Assembly (NCBI GenBank): GCA_002005505.1
Contig: MVGU01001462.1
Location: 65,001 to 106,711 of the forward strand
DNA length: 41,711 bases
DNA from: Botryococcus braunii
Taxonomy: Eukaryota; Chlorophyta; Trebouxiophyceae
Direction of reading: 5' to 3'
Shown: piece after piece, positions 30,822-41,340 of the stretch
Layout: every line of letters begins with the position of its first letter
How positions within the stretch are numbered: position 1 is the first letter of the stretch
Translations under genes and position numbers: made by a program
Notes under the pieces: model-generated
Seen by the model: the letters and a program-made list of their open reading frames with translations, nothing else
What the model was told of the DNA's origin: nothing
Databases searched by the model: none

Positions 30822-31198
30822 AGTCAATCCGTTGTGTTTGTGAAACGTCTTTGTTGTCTCAAACACTGACTCTCAGTCTGATCTCAATTAACTCTCATCT
30901 GTGTTGGCATCGTGGATGCATTGTGTCAGATTAAGAGGAGATCAGAACTGGCCTGTTACACTGCTTCACTCATACAATGTTGTTGATGTTGAAAGTATTT
31001 ACTTACTTGGATGATACATGTATATGTCTCATCATCTGTGATTTATAATATTAAATACAAACTGGATCTTGCAGGATCCACAATGGTTATGGGCCCACGC
31101 CCATGGAGCAACGACCACCTTTATTGACGGACGACGAGCTTAATTCACTCCGCGAAGGGCACTTCCACTGCGACCTATGCAATAATTGGGTGTCTGGC
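30822..31198 (+). mobile_element. Copy B: processed (intron-less) retrocopy of the 30348 unit
   Basis: Bases 30822-30950, 30951-31009 and 31010-31074 match exons 1, 2 and 3 of copy A, with only two substitutions and no indels over 253 bp. They are fused exactly at the splice junctions. It continues at 31075 with a fourth exon (GATCCACAATGG...) where copy A has a GT donor. This shows the parent RNA was spliced at three junctions and reverse-transcribed. It begins 42 bp after copy A's third donor, as if inserted into the parent's third intron. The 3' end is not seen because an LTR interrupts it at 31199. Confidence 0.8.
31103..31198 (+). CDS. Short ORF in exon 4 of the retrocopy, truncated by an LTR
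   Basis: From ATG at 31103 the frame reads 32 codons, including LLTDDELNSLREG and HFHCDLCNNWVSG, then runs into the gypsy LTR, where it stops a few codons later. The Cys-x2-Cys pair after His suggests the start of a zinc-binding module, but only half is present. An overlapping 14-codon frame begins at 31084. The full protein cannot be inferred from this window. Confidence 0.4.
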
Positions 31199-31465
31199 TG
31201 TAGCGTGAACTAAGCGGAAGAGGTTTTTATGAGACAGTGAGACGTTCGTGGTGTGCAACGAAAGAGTGTTACATGATTGATTCGCAAGCGTACTCTTAAA
31301 CCCAGGGTGGATTGAATTATACTGTACTGCCACAGACGCGTATACGTAGTCGGGCAACCGAGGGAACTACTTGAGCGAGGTTGTACTGCGAATCCAGATC
31401 ACATGGCAAGTCAAAGAGCAATGCCAAGGACCATACTAGAGCATTATACCCTAGGAAATGCTACA
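31199..31465 (-). repeat. 3' LTR of gypsy element 1 (267 bp)
   Basis: The repeat begins TGTAGC and ends GCTACA, a perfect 6-bp inverted terminus with the canonical TG...CA. On its inner side is a purine tract (AAGGGGGAGGG on the minus strand, 31468-31478), the usual polypurine primer. The five bases outside it are CTGGC at 31194-31198. The matching duplicate should lie past the element's 5' LTR, beyond this window. Confidence 0.75.
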
Positions 31466-32221
31466 TGCCCTCCCCCTTGGCATAAGCTATGAGATGTTGT
31501 TTATGGCAATGGGGCCACAAACGTAAGACAGGGGCATCACGAACCCTGCTTACTGTAACTATAGACAATCACACCTCCTATAGTTACGAAACAACGCAAG
31601 TCAGAGGATGAAGTCCACAAAGCAAGTTAGCACGACACAGACGAGGGACTCATCTGCTCAATGCTCGAATACCTCAACATTCTAAGGACTATCGTCTGCA
31701 AGGCGGATCCTCTAACTTAGGGGACGAACTCTCTAGACAGCACTCACACCAGTGATGAAACAATTAGGTTGAGTCATTAGACTAGCACTTGTCCAAACCT
31801 TAGGTCCAGTTACCCTGCACTGCAGTGTAACCTTCGCTTGAGGTGGCTTTCCAACTAAAGGCATAAGGCATATCGTCTAGAGCAGCAAGCTATACACAAC
31901 CAACTGCCACATAGTGTATCTCATGGGTAAGATACCAAAGCAAGTTATTCATGCACGGAACTACAATTTGCAGCTACACTGCAACAGCAAGTGCATCACA
32001 AAGTGGAGCCGTGGGTAAGGAAACATAACCCATGCAAAACATATAACCAAGAGACATGCATGCAAGTCCCAATTCACGAATCCCCCTCCCAGACCCTTCC
32101 ACCCTCCCTCCCTTCCAGATCCAAGCTGGCTGGTGTTGAAGCTCCAAGGGTTATCAGCCGCAAGTGGCTGGAAAAGTCTCAAGCCGCAAATGGCTTAATC
32201 AAGGGATGCCCGCAAGTGGGA

Positions 32222-35107
32222 CTTAAGAAAGGACTGGGGCAGCTGCCACGTCATCAGCCAGATGGCGAACATGGGCAAGAGGCTCCCAAGTATTCTCAGT
32301 CTCATCCGTAGCCTTTCCATTTGACTAAGTAGCGCCAAGACTTTCCAACTTTCTTCTTAGCTATGATGGCCTTCACTTCATAAACGCCGCCACGCTTGTC
32401 TGCATACAAAGGAGGTGGTGAAGTAACAGTAACTGGTACAGATGAAGACACATAAGGCTTCAGCTGGGAAACATGAAACACAGGATGAATATTTACAGTC
32501 TCAGGCAAGACGAGTCTAAAAGCTCGAGAACCAACTGCTGCAGCAATAGTAAAGGGCCAAAAATACTTAGCCGATAACTTTGACGAGAGCCCAGGTGAAA
32601 GCTGGTTTTTCCTTGCAGCCAACAACACCTGGTCCCCCACCTTGAAAGGGTGGTCTCATCTTTTTCTATCTGCATAAGATTTCTGCCGTTGCTGTGCAGA
32701 GGCAAGATTAGATTTGGCACTCTTTATGGCAGTCTGCAGCCCCTCAACCCATTTAGAAACGGCACGATTCACAGAATGTGAGGGAACAGCAGAAGACAAG
32801 GGAGTAAGGGGATGGCGCCCATGATTCAGGAAGAAGGGTGTCTGCAGTGTTGAAGCCTGAAGTGAGTTATTATATGCAAACTCCACCATACTCAAATACT
32901 TGCACCAGTCATCCTGCCTGGGACCCACAAACCCTCTCAGCATGTCTTCCATGGTCCTGTTCATTCTCTCAGTCTGCCCATCCGTCTGAGGGTGGTAAGC
33001 AGTAGACATAGCAATCTCAGTACCCAATATTTTCACAAAGGCCTTCCAAAAATGGCTAGTGAACCTTGGATCTCTATCACTCACAATGGAGGTAGGCATT
33101 CCAAATCTCACAAGACCCTGTCAACAAACAGTTGTGCAAGTTGAGGTGCAGTGATGGTTTTAGTGCATGCAGCCAAGACACACAACTTAGAAAACCTATC
33201 AACAAATACCACAATAGAGTCAAAACCACAGCAAACAGGTAAATCAGTCACTAAGTCAAGGGAAATGCTCTGCCAAGGTCCATCCGGAATAGGCAGTGGC
33301 TGAAGTAGACCATAAGGTACGGCTCCAGTCCCCTTAGTGCGCTGGCAGGTGTCACAAGACCTGCAAAAGTCCCTGACTGATGAGCTGCGACGTGGCCACC
33401 AAAATTCCCTGCACACTAATTCATACATCTTGTTACTCCCAAGATGGCCAGAAAAGGGGGTGGCATGACACTCTCTCAGTACCTTCTCTCGTAATGCATC
33501 AGGGACATACACTCTTCCTGACTGCACCGAATAAGGTACAGTGTCTCTCATCACCAAAACACCTTCTTCCACAAGTTTAGCAACTGTGGGATCAGAAACA
33601 CACAGCAAAGCAATTTCTGGTAGGAGGGACGAGACAGAAACAGAGGAGACATGCATTACTGCCAAATCAACACGCCTAGACAAAACATCTGCAACAACAT
33701 TGTCAGTGCCCTTCACATATTTAATATCAGGCATGAATTTCATGATTTCAGTAAGCCATCTTTCCTGCCTACTAGTCCTAACATGAGCAGTCAATAAATA
33801 CTTAAGTGCTTGCTGGTCAGTGTGTACAGTAAACTTAGCACCCAGCAACAAATGCTTCCATTTAAGCAAGGCATGAACAAGAGAAAGCAACTCTCTGTCA
33901 TATGGTGCTAACTTCCTCTCAGGGGGTTGGAGTTTCCTGGACTCGAAGGCAACGGGCTGCAGTCCCTTTCCTTGATCCTGCTGCAACACAGCACCAACAG
34001 CAAAACCTGAGGCATCTACATGCACAACAAAAGGTTTATCTAAATCAGGCATCAAAAGGCAAGGAGGAGTAGAAACAAGATCTTTCAGTGCTACAAAGGC
34101 TTCCCTCTGGGGTCCCTCACAGGTCCAAGGCACATCCTTTTTGCAACTCAGTAAGAGGATAGGCAACATCTGCAAAATGGTCCATAAAAGTATCATAATA
34201 TTGAGTAAGACCTAGAAACCCTCTCAACTGTGACATATTAAAAGGAGTGAGCCAATCCTGAATGGCTGCAACCTTCCTAGGATCCACCATAATCCCATGA
34301 GGTGTCAACAGGTGTCCAAGGTATTCCACTTGCTTAGCAACAAAATCACACTTAGACCTTTTGCATAAAATTTATGTTCCCTGAGCACTGACAAGACTGT
34401 CCTCAAATGCTCCATATGCTCTGCAACAGATTTAGAATATATGAGGATATCATCTAGGTACACCAGCACAAATCTATCAAGGAAGGGAGACAAGATAGAG
34501 TTCATCACAGACTGAAAGGTGGCAGGTGCATTGGTTAACCCAAAAGGCATAACAGTGAACTCATAATGACCATAACGGGTTTAAAAAGCAGTCTTTTCTA
34601 TGCTGTCCTCATGCATACGTATCTGATGATATCCAGAGGCAAGGTCTAGCTTAGAAAATACACAACTTCCATGCAATTGCTCGAACATCTCATCAATCCT
34701 AGGCAATGGGTGTTGGTTCCTAACAGTAATCCTATTGAAGGCCCTGTAGTCAATGCATAAACGCCATCCACCATCCTTTTTGGGAACAAATAAGATGGGT
34801 GCACCAAATGGTGATGTCGATGGGCGGATGAACCCCCTCTCAAGGAGCTCCTGCAACTGTGCACGTAGCTCAGCAAGCTGGGCTCCAGACAGTGGATATA
34901 TGCGGGAGGCTGGAGGAGTTGCGTCCGGCTCCAATCTGATGTGGTGGTCTCCAGCACGAGAAGGAGGGAGGCCTTCAGGAAGTCCAGACAGTACATCCTT
35001 AAATTCCTGCAAAAGCTGCTCCAACTCTGGCACATTGTATGCATCAGTATCTGAAACATTGTCAGTCACTGCATTCAGTTGAATAATGTACACTGATTTT
35101 AACGAAG
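32222..35107 (-). pseudogene. Broken gypsy pol: RT, RNase H, integrase, chromodomain
   Basis: In order: reverse transcriptase with [20 protein letters not shown] and catalytic YLDDILIYS (about 34450); RNase H with FVVHVDASGFAVGAVLQQD; the integrase zinc domain with two Cys in DTCQR; an integrase core with SIVSDRDPRFTSHF and YHPQTDGQTERMNR; and a C-terminal chromodomain (WRYLVKWKGYG). Damage seen: an in-frame TAA at 34581-34583, a frameshift in an A run near 34365, another near 34145, another at about 33110, a TGA at 32656-32658, and a frameshift near 32310 inside the chromodomain. Six lesions mean it is inactive. Chromodomains of this family steer integration toward particular chromatin. Confidence 0.88.
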
Positions 35108-35546
35108 TGAGACGTGAACTAAGATTTATAACAAGCTAAGCAAGGGTATCAGGCAAGGGTGACACCGAAGGTAGAAATCGAAGTTCCAATCCGTTACAAG
35201 TTCGCAGCCCTCCTCACGCAGGTCGTCCGAGTCTCCAAAGAACAATATATTATGACCAATAAAGATATTTCTAGATGCCTCCCTTGTAACAGAAAACCCA
35301 AAGACAATGATAACCACCCGAGTTCCTAGTCCACCTATGCGCGGATCCGGCTACGTCGTCCCTCTACGAGATGCTCTCGCGAGCATAACGATATGGATGA
35401 CGAGAGGAGACCCACTAGGATATTACAGTCATTTTCCTACACACAAGGACAACGAGATCTACTCGTATCCCAAAGGGCACGAAGAAACATGAACTACGCG
35501 CACATCCTACGTGAGACGCGTCGCGCTGACGCGGCATCTCACTACA
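35108..35546 (-). repeat. Probable 3' LTR of gypsy element 2
   Basis: On the minus strand a purine tract (AAGGGGGGGAG, about 35550-35560) is followed by TATGTAGTGAG, a typical polypurine-to-LTR transition. I place the LTR start at 35546 and its end near 35108, where gypsy 1 pol sequence resumes. The outer boundary is approximate and no second copy is available to confirm it. Confidence 0.5.
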
Positions 35547-36344
35547 TACTCCCCCCCTTATTCCTGTGCGTCCCCGCGCAGAAGGCAGAGCGCAACAACA
35601 AACAGACAAGACAAACAAAGGAACAAGACCTTCCAACATGCGGAGACTCAGACTTAGACCTACGGGCAACCCGCCTCCCGTGTTGCCAGACCCCAGCCGA
35701 ATGCTGCGTATCGGGGTCCCCACCATAATGCAATAAGAACAAGGATCAGGCATGACTAACAGAACAAAAGACAAAACACTGAGAGAAAAACGAAAGTCCA
35801 CATGATGAACAGCCAAAATGAGACACAAGGGCAGAGCTAAAAGTCCAGATGTCCAAAAGTCCAGAGTCCAAGGGGAGTCCAATTTCCACATATAGTCCAG
35901 TATTACGCCAGTATTGCACCATATTGATCAGGTGTGGTAGTGAAGTGAAAAGGCCATACACCTAATGTGCACAAAAATCTATCCAGGTAAGGGACCCATG
36001 GTCAACCCTACCGGGTAAGGCAGCCTTACCCTAGCCTATCCAAAGTCCATATGGCCATACAGAGAGACCCCTCCAAGGAGGGCCAACCGGTCGACGGGAC
36101 CCTAAGGGTGGACCCTAGGAGTCGTGCCCTTGGGAGGCAATGGCGGGAGCCCGTGACTCTCTCTGTACTCTTCCACTTTCTTGTGGCAACAACGCGTGAC
36201 CTGTGCAAGTTATTTCCAGCTATCCTCATTTGGCTCGTTCGGATCGTCCAGAGTGCGGCCGCGTTCGCCAGTGAGTGGCTTGTGATCCACAATGCCACCA
36301 CACCCGGGATCCACGATACATCCACACCCATGTCCTTAACAATT

Positions 36345-36862
36345 GTGCTAGAGTATAAGCATCAGCATTCATGGTTGTAGCAGCAAAATGAGCACACTTG
36401 CTAAGCCTATCCACAACAACCCAAATCGCATCATGTCCACTTGGGGTCTTTGGGAGGTTAGTAATAAAGTCCATAGACACACTTTGCCACTTCCTTGCTG
36501 GTATTTGTAAGGGGTGAAGAAGACCAGCAGGCAAAGTATTCCGAGCCTTGACTCGTTGACAAGAGTCACAATGAGCAACATAGGCTTTGACATCCTCATA
36601 CATTCCCGGCCAATACCATTCCCTTGTTACAAGCTCGTACATGCGAGTTACTCCAGGGTGACCAACATGAGGTGGATCATGTAAAGCTTCCAAAATTCCA
36701 CGTCGTAGGTTCTCCACGACAAGTTCCCCATCTTTCCTTTCCTCAAACAATGCAGGAACATATTTCCGTCCATTCCTCTCCCAAAAGCCTCCCTTTAGAC
36801 TAACCTTCCTTCTATTCGCACGCGCTGCCAACTGTGAAAGGTTATGGGCAATCGGCTTTCCC
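36345..36862 (-). pseudogene. Gypsy integrase fragment
   Basis: The frame is open from the copia junction: GKPIAHNLSQLAARANRR, then the HHCC zinc-binding module (HVGHPGVTRMYELVTREWYW...HCDSCQRVKA), then the start of the catalytic core (MDFITNLPKTPSGHDAIWVV, VDRLSKCAHFA). It loses homology after DAYTLAQLL. It is more distant from gypsy element 1 than a recent duplicate would be, so it is a separate family. It cannot encode a working integrase because the second Asp and the Glu of the core are missing. Confidence 0.82.
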
Positions 36863-37526
36863 TGTACAAAGCAGACAGGTCGTCAATAGACGAAGTTACT
36901 CCAGCTACAGTCCGTACGACTGTCTGCTGAGTGCCACACACAACTGTCGGACAAGACTAGCATCTGGTGATGCCCAGCATCTTTCACAACCAGTTCCGTT
37001 ACATCATTATCTTGTACACAAGCACCGATCAAGCAATCACTAGATAAGGCTCTAGACGGCTACGTTCAAGTACATGCCTATACTCCCTGAAGTCACTGTC
37101 CCTTATCTGTTTGAGTGACTACAGGGTACACTAAGCTTGTTCACTCTCACAATAGCAACAATGATACAACACACACTGCCGCACCGTACCTGTACAAAGC
37201 AGACAGGTCGTCAATAGACGAAGTTACTCCAGCTACAGTCCGTACGACTGTCTGCTGAGTGCCACACACAACTGTCGGACAAGACTAGCATCTGGTGATG
37301 CCCAGCATCTTTCACAACCAGTTGGTATTCACTCCGGTGGGGCAGCCTTAAGAGTTCATCCGACAAACGTGTGATCTAGATAGGATTGTACCTTATGTTC
37401 GAAAACGTCCAGAATCTGCCGTGTCTCAAGGTACCTTATGTTCTCAATGGACCCATATCCTAATAGTGCACACATGAAGATCACTTAAAGCACAAGGCAT
37501 TCAATAATAATGTTCAGAACTCAACA
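36863..37526 (-). repeat. 3' LTR of the copia element (about 664 bp) with internal duplication
   Basis: On the minus strand the LTR starts TGTTGAG at 37526 just after the polypurine tract AAGGGGAAG (37527-37535). It ends ...TTTGTACA at 36863, giving TG...CA ends. Two identical 135-bp segments (36861-36995 and 37189-37323) lie within it, separated by 193 bp. If the true LTR ended at 37191 it would be only 336 bp and the outer segment would be a separate fragment. The gypsy integrase frame directly outside favours 36863. Confidence 0.65.
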
Positions 37527-37546
37527 CTTCCCCTTGCCTGCATGCT

Positions 37547-39634
37547 TTAAGTGTATCTTCTCAAACCTAGTGAATCACGATGACCAACAAACACGGGCTT
37601 GGCAAGTGGCTTGGTCATAATGTCAGCCACATTGCGTGCAGATTCCACATAGAGGATATCTACCTGCCCAAGTGCCATAGCTTCCCTAGCGTAGTGGAAG
37701 CTTACTGCAACGTGCTTTGTGAATTTGGAATACAGGGGGTTCCGTAAATTAGAAATGCATCCTTGGTTGTCACAGAAAATTTTGACCCTCCAAGGTGCAG
37801 CCCCTATCTCTTCCAAGAAGCCCCTTAGCCAGTTGGCTTCCTTCACAATATGGCCAGCTGCCATAAACTCAGCTTGCACAGTTGAGGTAGCAACTGAGCT
37901 CTGCTTCTTGCTTCCCCAAACCACGGCACTACCATAGACTGATAGAACATAGCCAGTGGTGGAATACCTGTGGTCCAGGTCCCCAGCATAGTCGGCATCA
38001 ACATAGCCTTCTAGCTCAGGGCCCTTTCCACCCAGAGTAAGAGCTAACTCTCTGGTATCTCTCAAGTACTTCAGCACTCGAATGGCCTCATTCCAGTGTG
38101 AGGTAGTGGGTGTCATTCTATACCTTGACAACACTCCAACAGCCTGAGAAATGTCAGGCCGGGTCGTATTGGCTATGTACAGTAACGATCCAATTAACTC
38201 GCAGTATCGATGACCAGGTGGCAGAGGGGTACCAGCCCCATGTGACATACCATCTGAGGACTCGGGTCTGCTGCTAGCCACGAAGTCCTTGGACATGGGG
38301 GTATCAACCCCACGTCCATCATCAGCAACGCCAAACTTCTCCACAAGAGCATCAATCTTGGGAGTGCAACTCATGGAAATAGTGCCCTGAACTCTATTGC
38401 GTAGGACCTGACACCCCAGGAAATCATTCACCTCTCCCAAATCATGGATGGTGAAGTCCTTCTTCAATAACTCTTTCCCCCACTCAATCTCTGCAACCAC
38501 TCTGGCAACTATGAGAAGATCATCGACATAAACAAGAATAAACGACAGATTACCATCAGGGGCCCTCCTGATGTATACCCCAGCGTCGCTCTTGCACACA
38601 CTATACCCCATCACGCTCAACTTGTCGCTCAAGGTCTTGTGCCAAGCCCGTGGGGCTTGCTTAAGACCGTAGAGTGCCTTCCTGAGCTTGCACACAACTC
38701 TCGTGTTGCCATTCTCAAATCCTGGTGGTTGGGTCACATAGACCTCTTCCTCCAACTCCCCATTGAGAAAAGCTGTCTTGATATCCACTTGGTGGATCTC
38801 AAGATTTTGTGTGGCAGCCACTGCCAGCACAGCTCTCCTAGCACCATAGCTGCTGGTAGGTGCAAAAACCTCACCAACATCTATACCAGGAATCTGTCTG
38901 CAACCCTGGGCAACCAATCTTGCTTTAAACCGAGTGACATTCCCATGTGCATCGTTTTTTGTAGAAAAAATCCAATGAACAGGGATAACTTTCTGCCCAT
39001 GGGGTCTTTCCACATACTGCATAACCTCATGGGTGTCTAAAGACTCCATCTCCTCTTGCATTGCCTGCTGCCAAAACTCCCACTGAGGTGAGCGCTGGGC
39101 TTCCCTCAAGTTTGAGGGCACGTGAACTTTTCCCAACGTGACAGAAGGTACACTCTGTACCTTATGCTGTGGTGCAGCAGGGCTGTCAGCCTTACTGATG
39201 CTGTTCCCTTCTCTCTCTCTCTCTCCCTGGTTGCCAGAATAAGGTACATTATGTACCTTATGCTGGGACTGGGCAGTACTGCCGGGATTATCTGATTCCT
39301 TCTCAAGTCTCTCTCTCTCTCCTTGACTACTGGACTCATGTGCAGCACCCTTACATTCTCGCACCTTCCGCAATGCAGAGGGGAGCAGCAGCTCTCTCTC
39401 TCTCCTGGACTCACACTTGGGCACACTACCCAGACTTGCCTGAGCTGCGCCTACAATGTCAGCCTGCACACCATAAGCATGACTAGCCAGTGACTGGGAT
39501 TGGGCACCAGCTTCCCCTACTGCTGGCATGTCTAACCCACTGCTCTCATCTCTTACATCTGCACCGAACATAGCCTCGACTGTCTCAACCTGCCCCTGCA
39601 TATCAGGGAGACCAACCATGTTTGGCTCACTCAC
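37547..39634 (-). CDS. Copia reverse transcriptase and RNase H (C-terminal polyprotein)
   Basis: An open frame of 695 codons ends just before the polypurine tract. Residues 1-180 are a low-complexity linker with repeated QHKVxxVP and GERERE motifs. The reverse transcriptase begins around residue 187 (WEFWQQAMQEEMESL), with FKARLVAQG, EVFAPTSSYGARR, HQVDIKTAFLNGELEEEVY, YGLKQAPRAWHK and the catalytic YVDDLLIV. RNase H follows: YVDADYAGDLDHR, KKQSSVATSTVQAEFMAA, IFCDNQGCI, and the C-terminal ESARNVADIMTKPLA. The first codon is not an initiator; this is the tail of a polyprotein. The frame is intact although the preceding integrase is not. Confidence 0.93.
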   Translation of the reverse strand: MSEPNMVGLPDMQGQVETVEAMFGADVRDESSGLDMPAVGEAGAQSQSLASHAYGVQADIVGAAQASLGSVPKCESRRERELLLPSALRKVRECKGAAHESSSQGERERLEKESDNPGSTAQSQHKVHNVPYSGNQGEREREGNSISKADSPAAPQHKVQSVPSVTLGKVHVPSNLREAQRSPQWEFWQQAMQEEMESLDTHEVMQYVERPHGQKVIPVHWIFSTKNDAHGNVTRFKARLVAQGCRQIPGIDVGEVFAPTSSYGARRAVLAVAATQNLEIHQVDIKTAFLNGELEEEVYVTQPPGFENGNTRVVCKLRKALYGLKQAPRAWHKTLSDKLSVMGYSVCKSDAGVYIRRAPDGNLSFILVYVDDLLIVARVVAEIEWGKELLKKDFTIHDLGEVNDFLGCQVLRNRVQGTISMSCTPKIDALVEKFGVADDGRGVDTPMSKDFVASSRPESSDGMSHGAGTPLPPGHRYCELIGSLLYIANTTRPDISQAVGVLSRYRMTPTTSHWNEAIRVLKYLRDTRELALTLGGKGPELEGYVDADYAGDLDHRYSTTGYVLSVYGSAVVWGSKKQSSVATSTVQAEFMAAGHIVKEANWLRGFLEEIGAAPWRVKIFCDNQGCISNLRNPLYSKFTKHVAVSFHYAREAMALGQVDILYVESARNVADIMTKPLAKPVFVGHRDSLGLRRYT

Positions 39635-39685
39635 AATTGCCTGACCTGGGTCAGGGCATGCAATGGGATGTCAGAATGCTCTCTC

Positions 39686-40755
39686 CTAGCCACGCGCTGT
39701 ACATAACGCTGCTCCCTTGTAAGGGTGGTCCCTGGAGGAAGGGGAATTTGTGACTTCCCCTGCATTCGCAACCCCTCTTGTACCTTCTGCATTTTTTCTA
39801 CCTGGGATTGAGTTTCTACACCCCCCTGGCCAGATTCTGCATATGCTCAAGCACCACCACGAGTGCTGAGATGGTTCTGGGGTCCCAACAGTAGAATCCA
39901 GGCTGGTGGGGTTTCCTTGGTCATGTGCTGCTGTGGTCCCGTCTCCAGACTGATCCCCAGCACAAAGTCCAGAGGTCCCAGGAGCCCCAGTGGAAAGCGT
40001 CTCCACTCCATGGTCATCCTCCTCATCCCAGAACGTGGGTGGAGCAGCAGAGGGAATTGCTTGAGGCGTTGCCAGATTCTCACTGCCAAGGGGGGGTGAT
40101 ATCCTAGAATCATAGACAGACCCAGGCTGGACCTTTGATAGACCCACTCTCTCAGCCCCCCTCAAGTGCTCGATAAAGCTGACGTCCCTACTCTCCTTCC
40201 ACACTCCATTCCCCACGTACACACGATACGCTTTAGACTGGGGACAATAACCAGTAAACATCCCAGGGATGGTCTTGGGCCCAAAAACAGACCTTTGGCC
40301 ACTGGGAATGTGCACATGGGCTACACAGCCAAACGTGCGCAGCACAGACACATCAGGTTTGACACCAAAGAATAATTCCATGGGGGTCAGGGACCTGCCT
40401 GAAGTAGGACCCACATTGTAGAGGAGGGTAGCTGTCTCAAGCGCCTCCTTCCAAAGGGAGGGTCTGCTGCAGCATGGACCAACAGAGTCCTTGTTCGCTC
40501 CTTCAGGGTCCTATTCATCCTCTCCGCCACCCCATTCTGCTGAGGCGTGTAGGGCGCTGAGGACTCCATCTTAGTGCCCTGCTGAGCACAAAACTCTTTG
40601 AATTGCTGGTTCAGGAACTCTGAACCCCTGTCAGTCCTCACACACTTCACAACCGTGCCTCGTTGGGTCTGCCAAAAACGGAGCAGGTCTATCACAGCCT
40701 TTGGGATGCAATCCTTGACTTCACAGGCAGGGAGCAACTTGGTGTGAACTTTCAT
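39686..40755 (-). pseudogene. Copia integrase with frameshift
   Basis: The first part, 40755-40470, carries the core motif VRTDRGSEFLNQQFKEFC and the Glu-containing YTPQQNGVAERMNRTLKERT. A shift of frame near 40470 moves the sequence into the next frame, which continues 40414-39686 with PMELFFGVKPDVSVLRTFGC, YVGNGVWKESRDVSF and an acidic Pro/Ser-rich linker. Another shift near 39860 and loss of the frame before 39634 separate it from the reverse transcriptase. A product would require repair, so the copy is probably non-autonomous. Confidence 0.82.
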
Positions 40756-40906
40756 CCACTACAGTGACCCAATATCGTTCACCTGTGATGGCAGGAGGTG
40801 ATATGGGACCACAGTATCCACATGGACTCTATCGAGTGGTGATGTGCAGGCCTGGAGATCAGGAAAGGTCTGGAGTTCCTTGTTACACGATCACAGTGTT
40901 GGGCAC

Positions 40907-41340
40907 TCAGAGCAGGAGCAGGGAGATATTGATTCCTGTAACCAGATCTTCCTTGGAGAACCTCTGCATGCTGCTGGCACCAGGATGACCTAACCTAGCA
41001 TGCCACAGAGATCTCTCGCTACACACGTGTCCTTTCCTAAGATGAGACGCCTCAGCCATGTGATCAATATGTCTGCAGCCAACTTGCTGCCCTCTGACAG
41101 GACTAACAAACTCCAAAAAAAACAGACCTCGTGCCGGTGATATCTCCACACCACCTTCAGGTCCCTTCATGGCTGTGTAACCACCTGCAAAAAAAAAAAA
41201 AAAAAATGCCAAAAAAACACACAGAAACTTGCACAAAAAAAAGATGATCGTCAGGAAAGAAAGGCTGCATCTGGATTGCAATGACATTGACTATATGCAC
41301 AGAGGCACCACTATCTATTAACCAAGATGGCTGCTACTCC
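40907..41340 (-). pseudogene. Copia protease and pre-integrase domain, degraded
   Basis: The aspartic protease active site WLIDSGASVHIV is at about 41321-41286. An in-frame TAG at 41334-41336 lies just upstream. The gag-pre-integrase motif LWHARLGHPGASSMQRFS is at about 41000-40945. A poly-A/T run at 41189-41206 and a second A run near 41237 fall between them and disturb the frame. A gag region would lie further right, but 41341-41711 shows only a frame with LELHQEWEQYRERH-like sequence and no visible CCHC knuckle. Confidence 0.72.

Larger units (their letters stand above)
31199..35107 (-). mobile_element. Ty3/gypsy chromovirus 1, degenerate, 5' part absent
   Basis: The element runs right to left: reverse transcriptase, RNase H, integrase, chromodomain, an untranslated stretch of about 740 bp (31479-32221), polypurine tract, LTR. 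The gag and protease regions and the 5' LTR are not present up to 35107, where the LTR-like end of gypsy element 2 begins. This fits insertion of element 2 into element 1, with the 5' part displaced beyond the window, but a plain truncation is also possible. The left LTR cuts the retrocopy ORF, so element 1 inserted later than the retrocopy. Confidence 0.8.
35108..36862 (-). mobile_element. Gypsy element 2, internally deleted, interrupted by copia
   Basis: It retains an integrase fragment (36345-36862), then about 780 bp of non-coding sequence (35561-36344), a polypurine tract and an LTR. The integrase core stops abruptly at about 36344, where TGTTAAGGACATGGG begins on the minus strand. Either an internal deletion joined integrase to the 3' untranslated region, or a solo LTR lies there. 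On its right side the integrase frame is cut at 36862/36863 by the copia LTR. Confidence 0.65.

Noticed and set aside
36051..36380. Plus- and minus-strand frames of about 100 codons at the gypsy 2 tail
   Set aside because: No domain; they overlap each other antisense and lie in the non-coding tail of a deleted retroelement.
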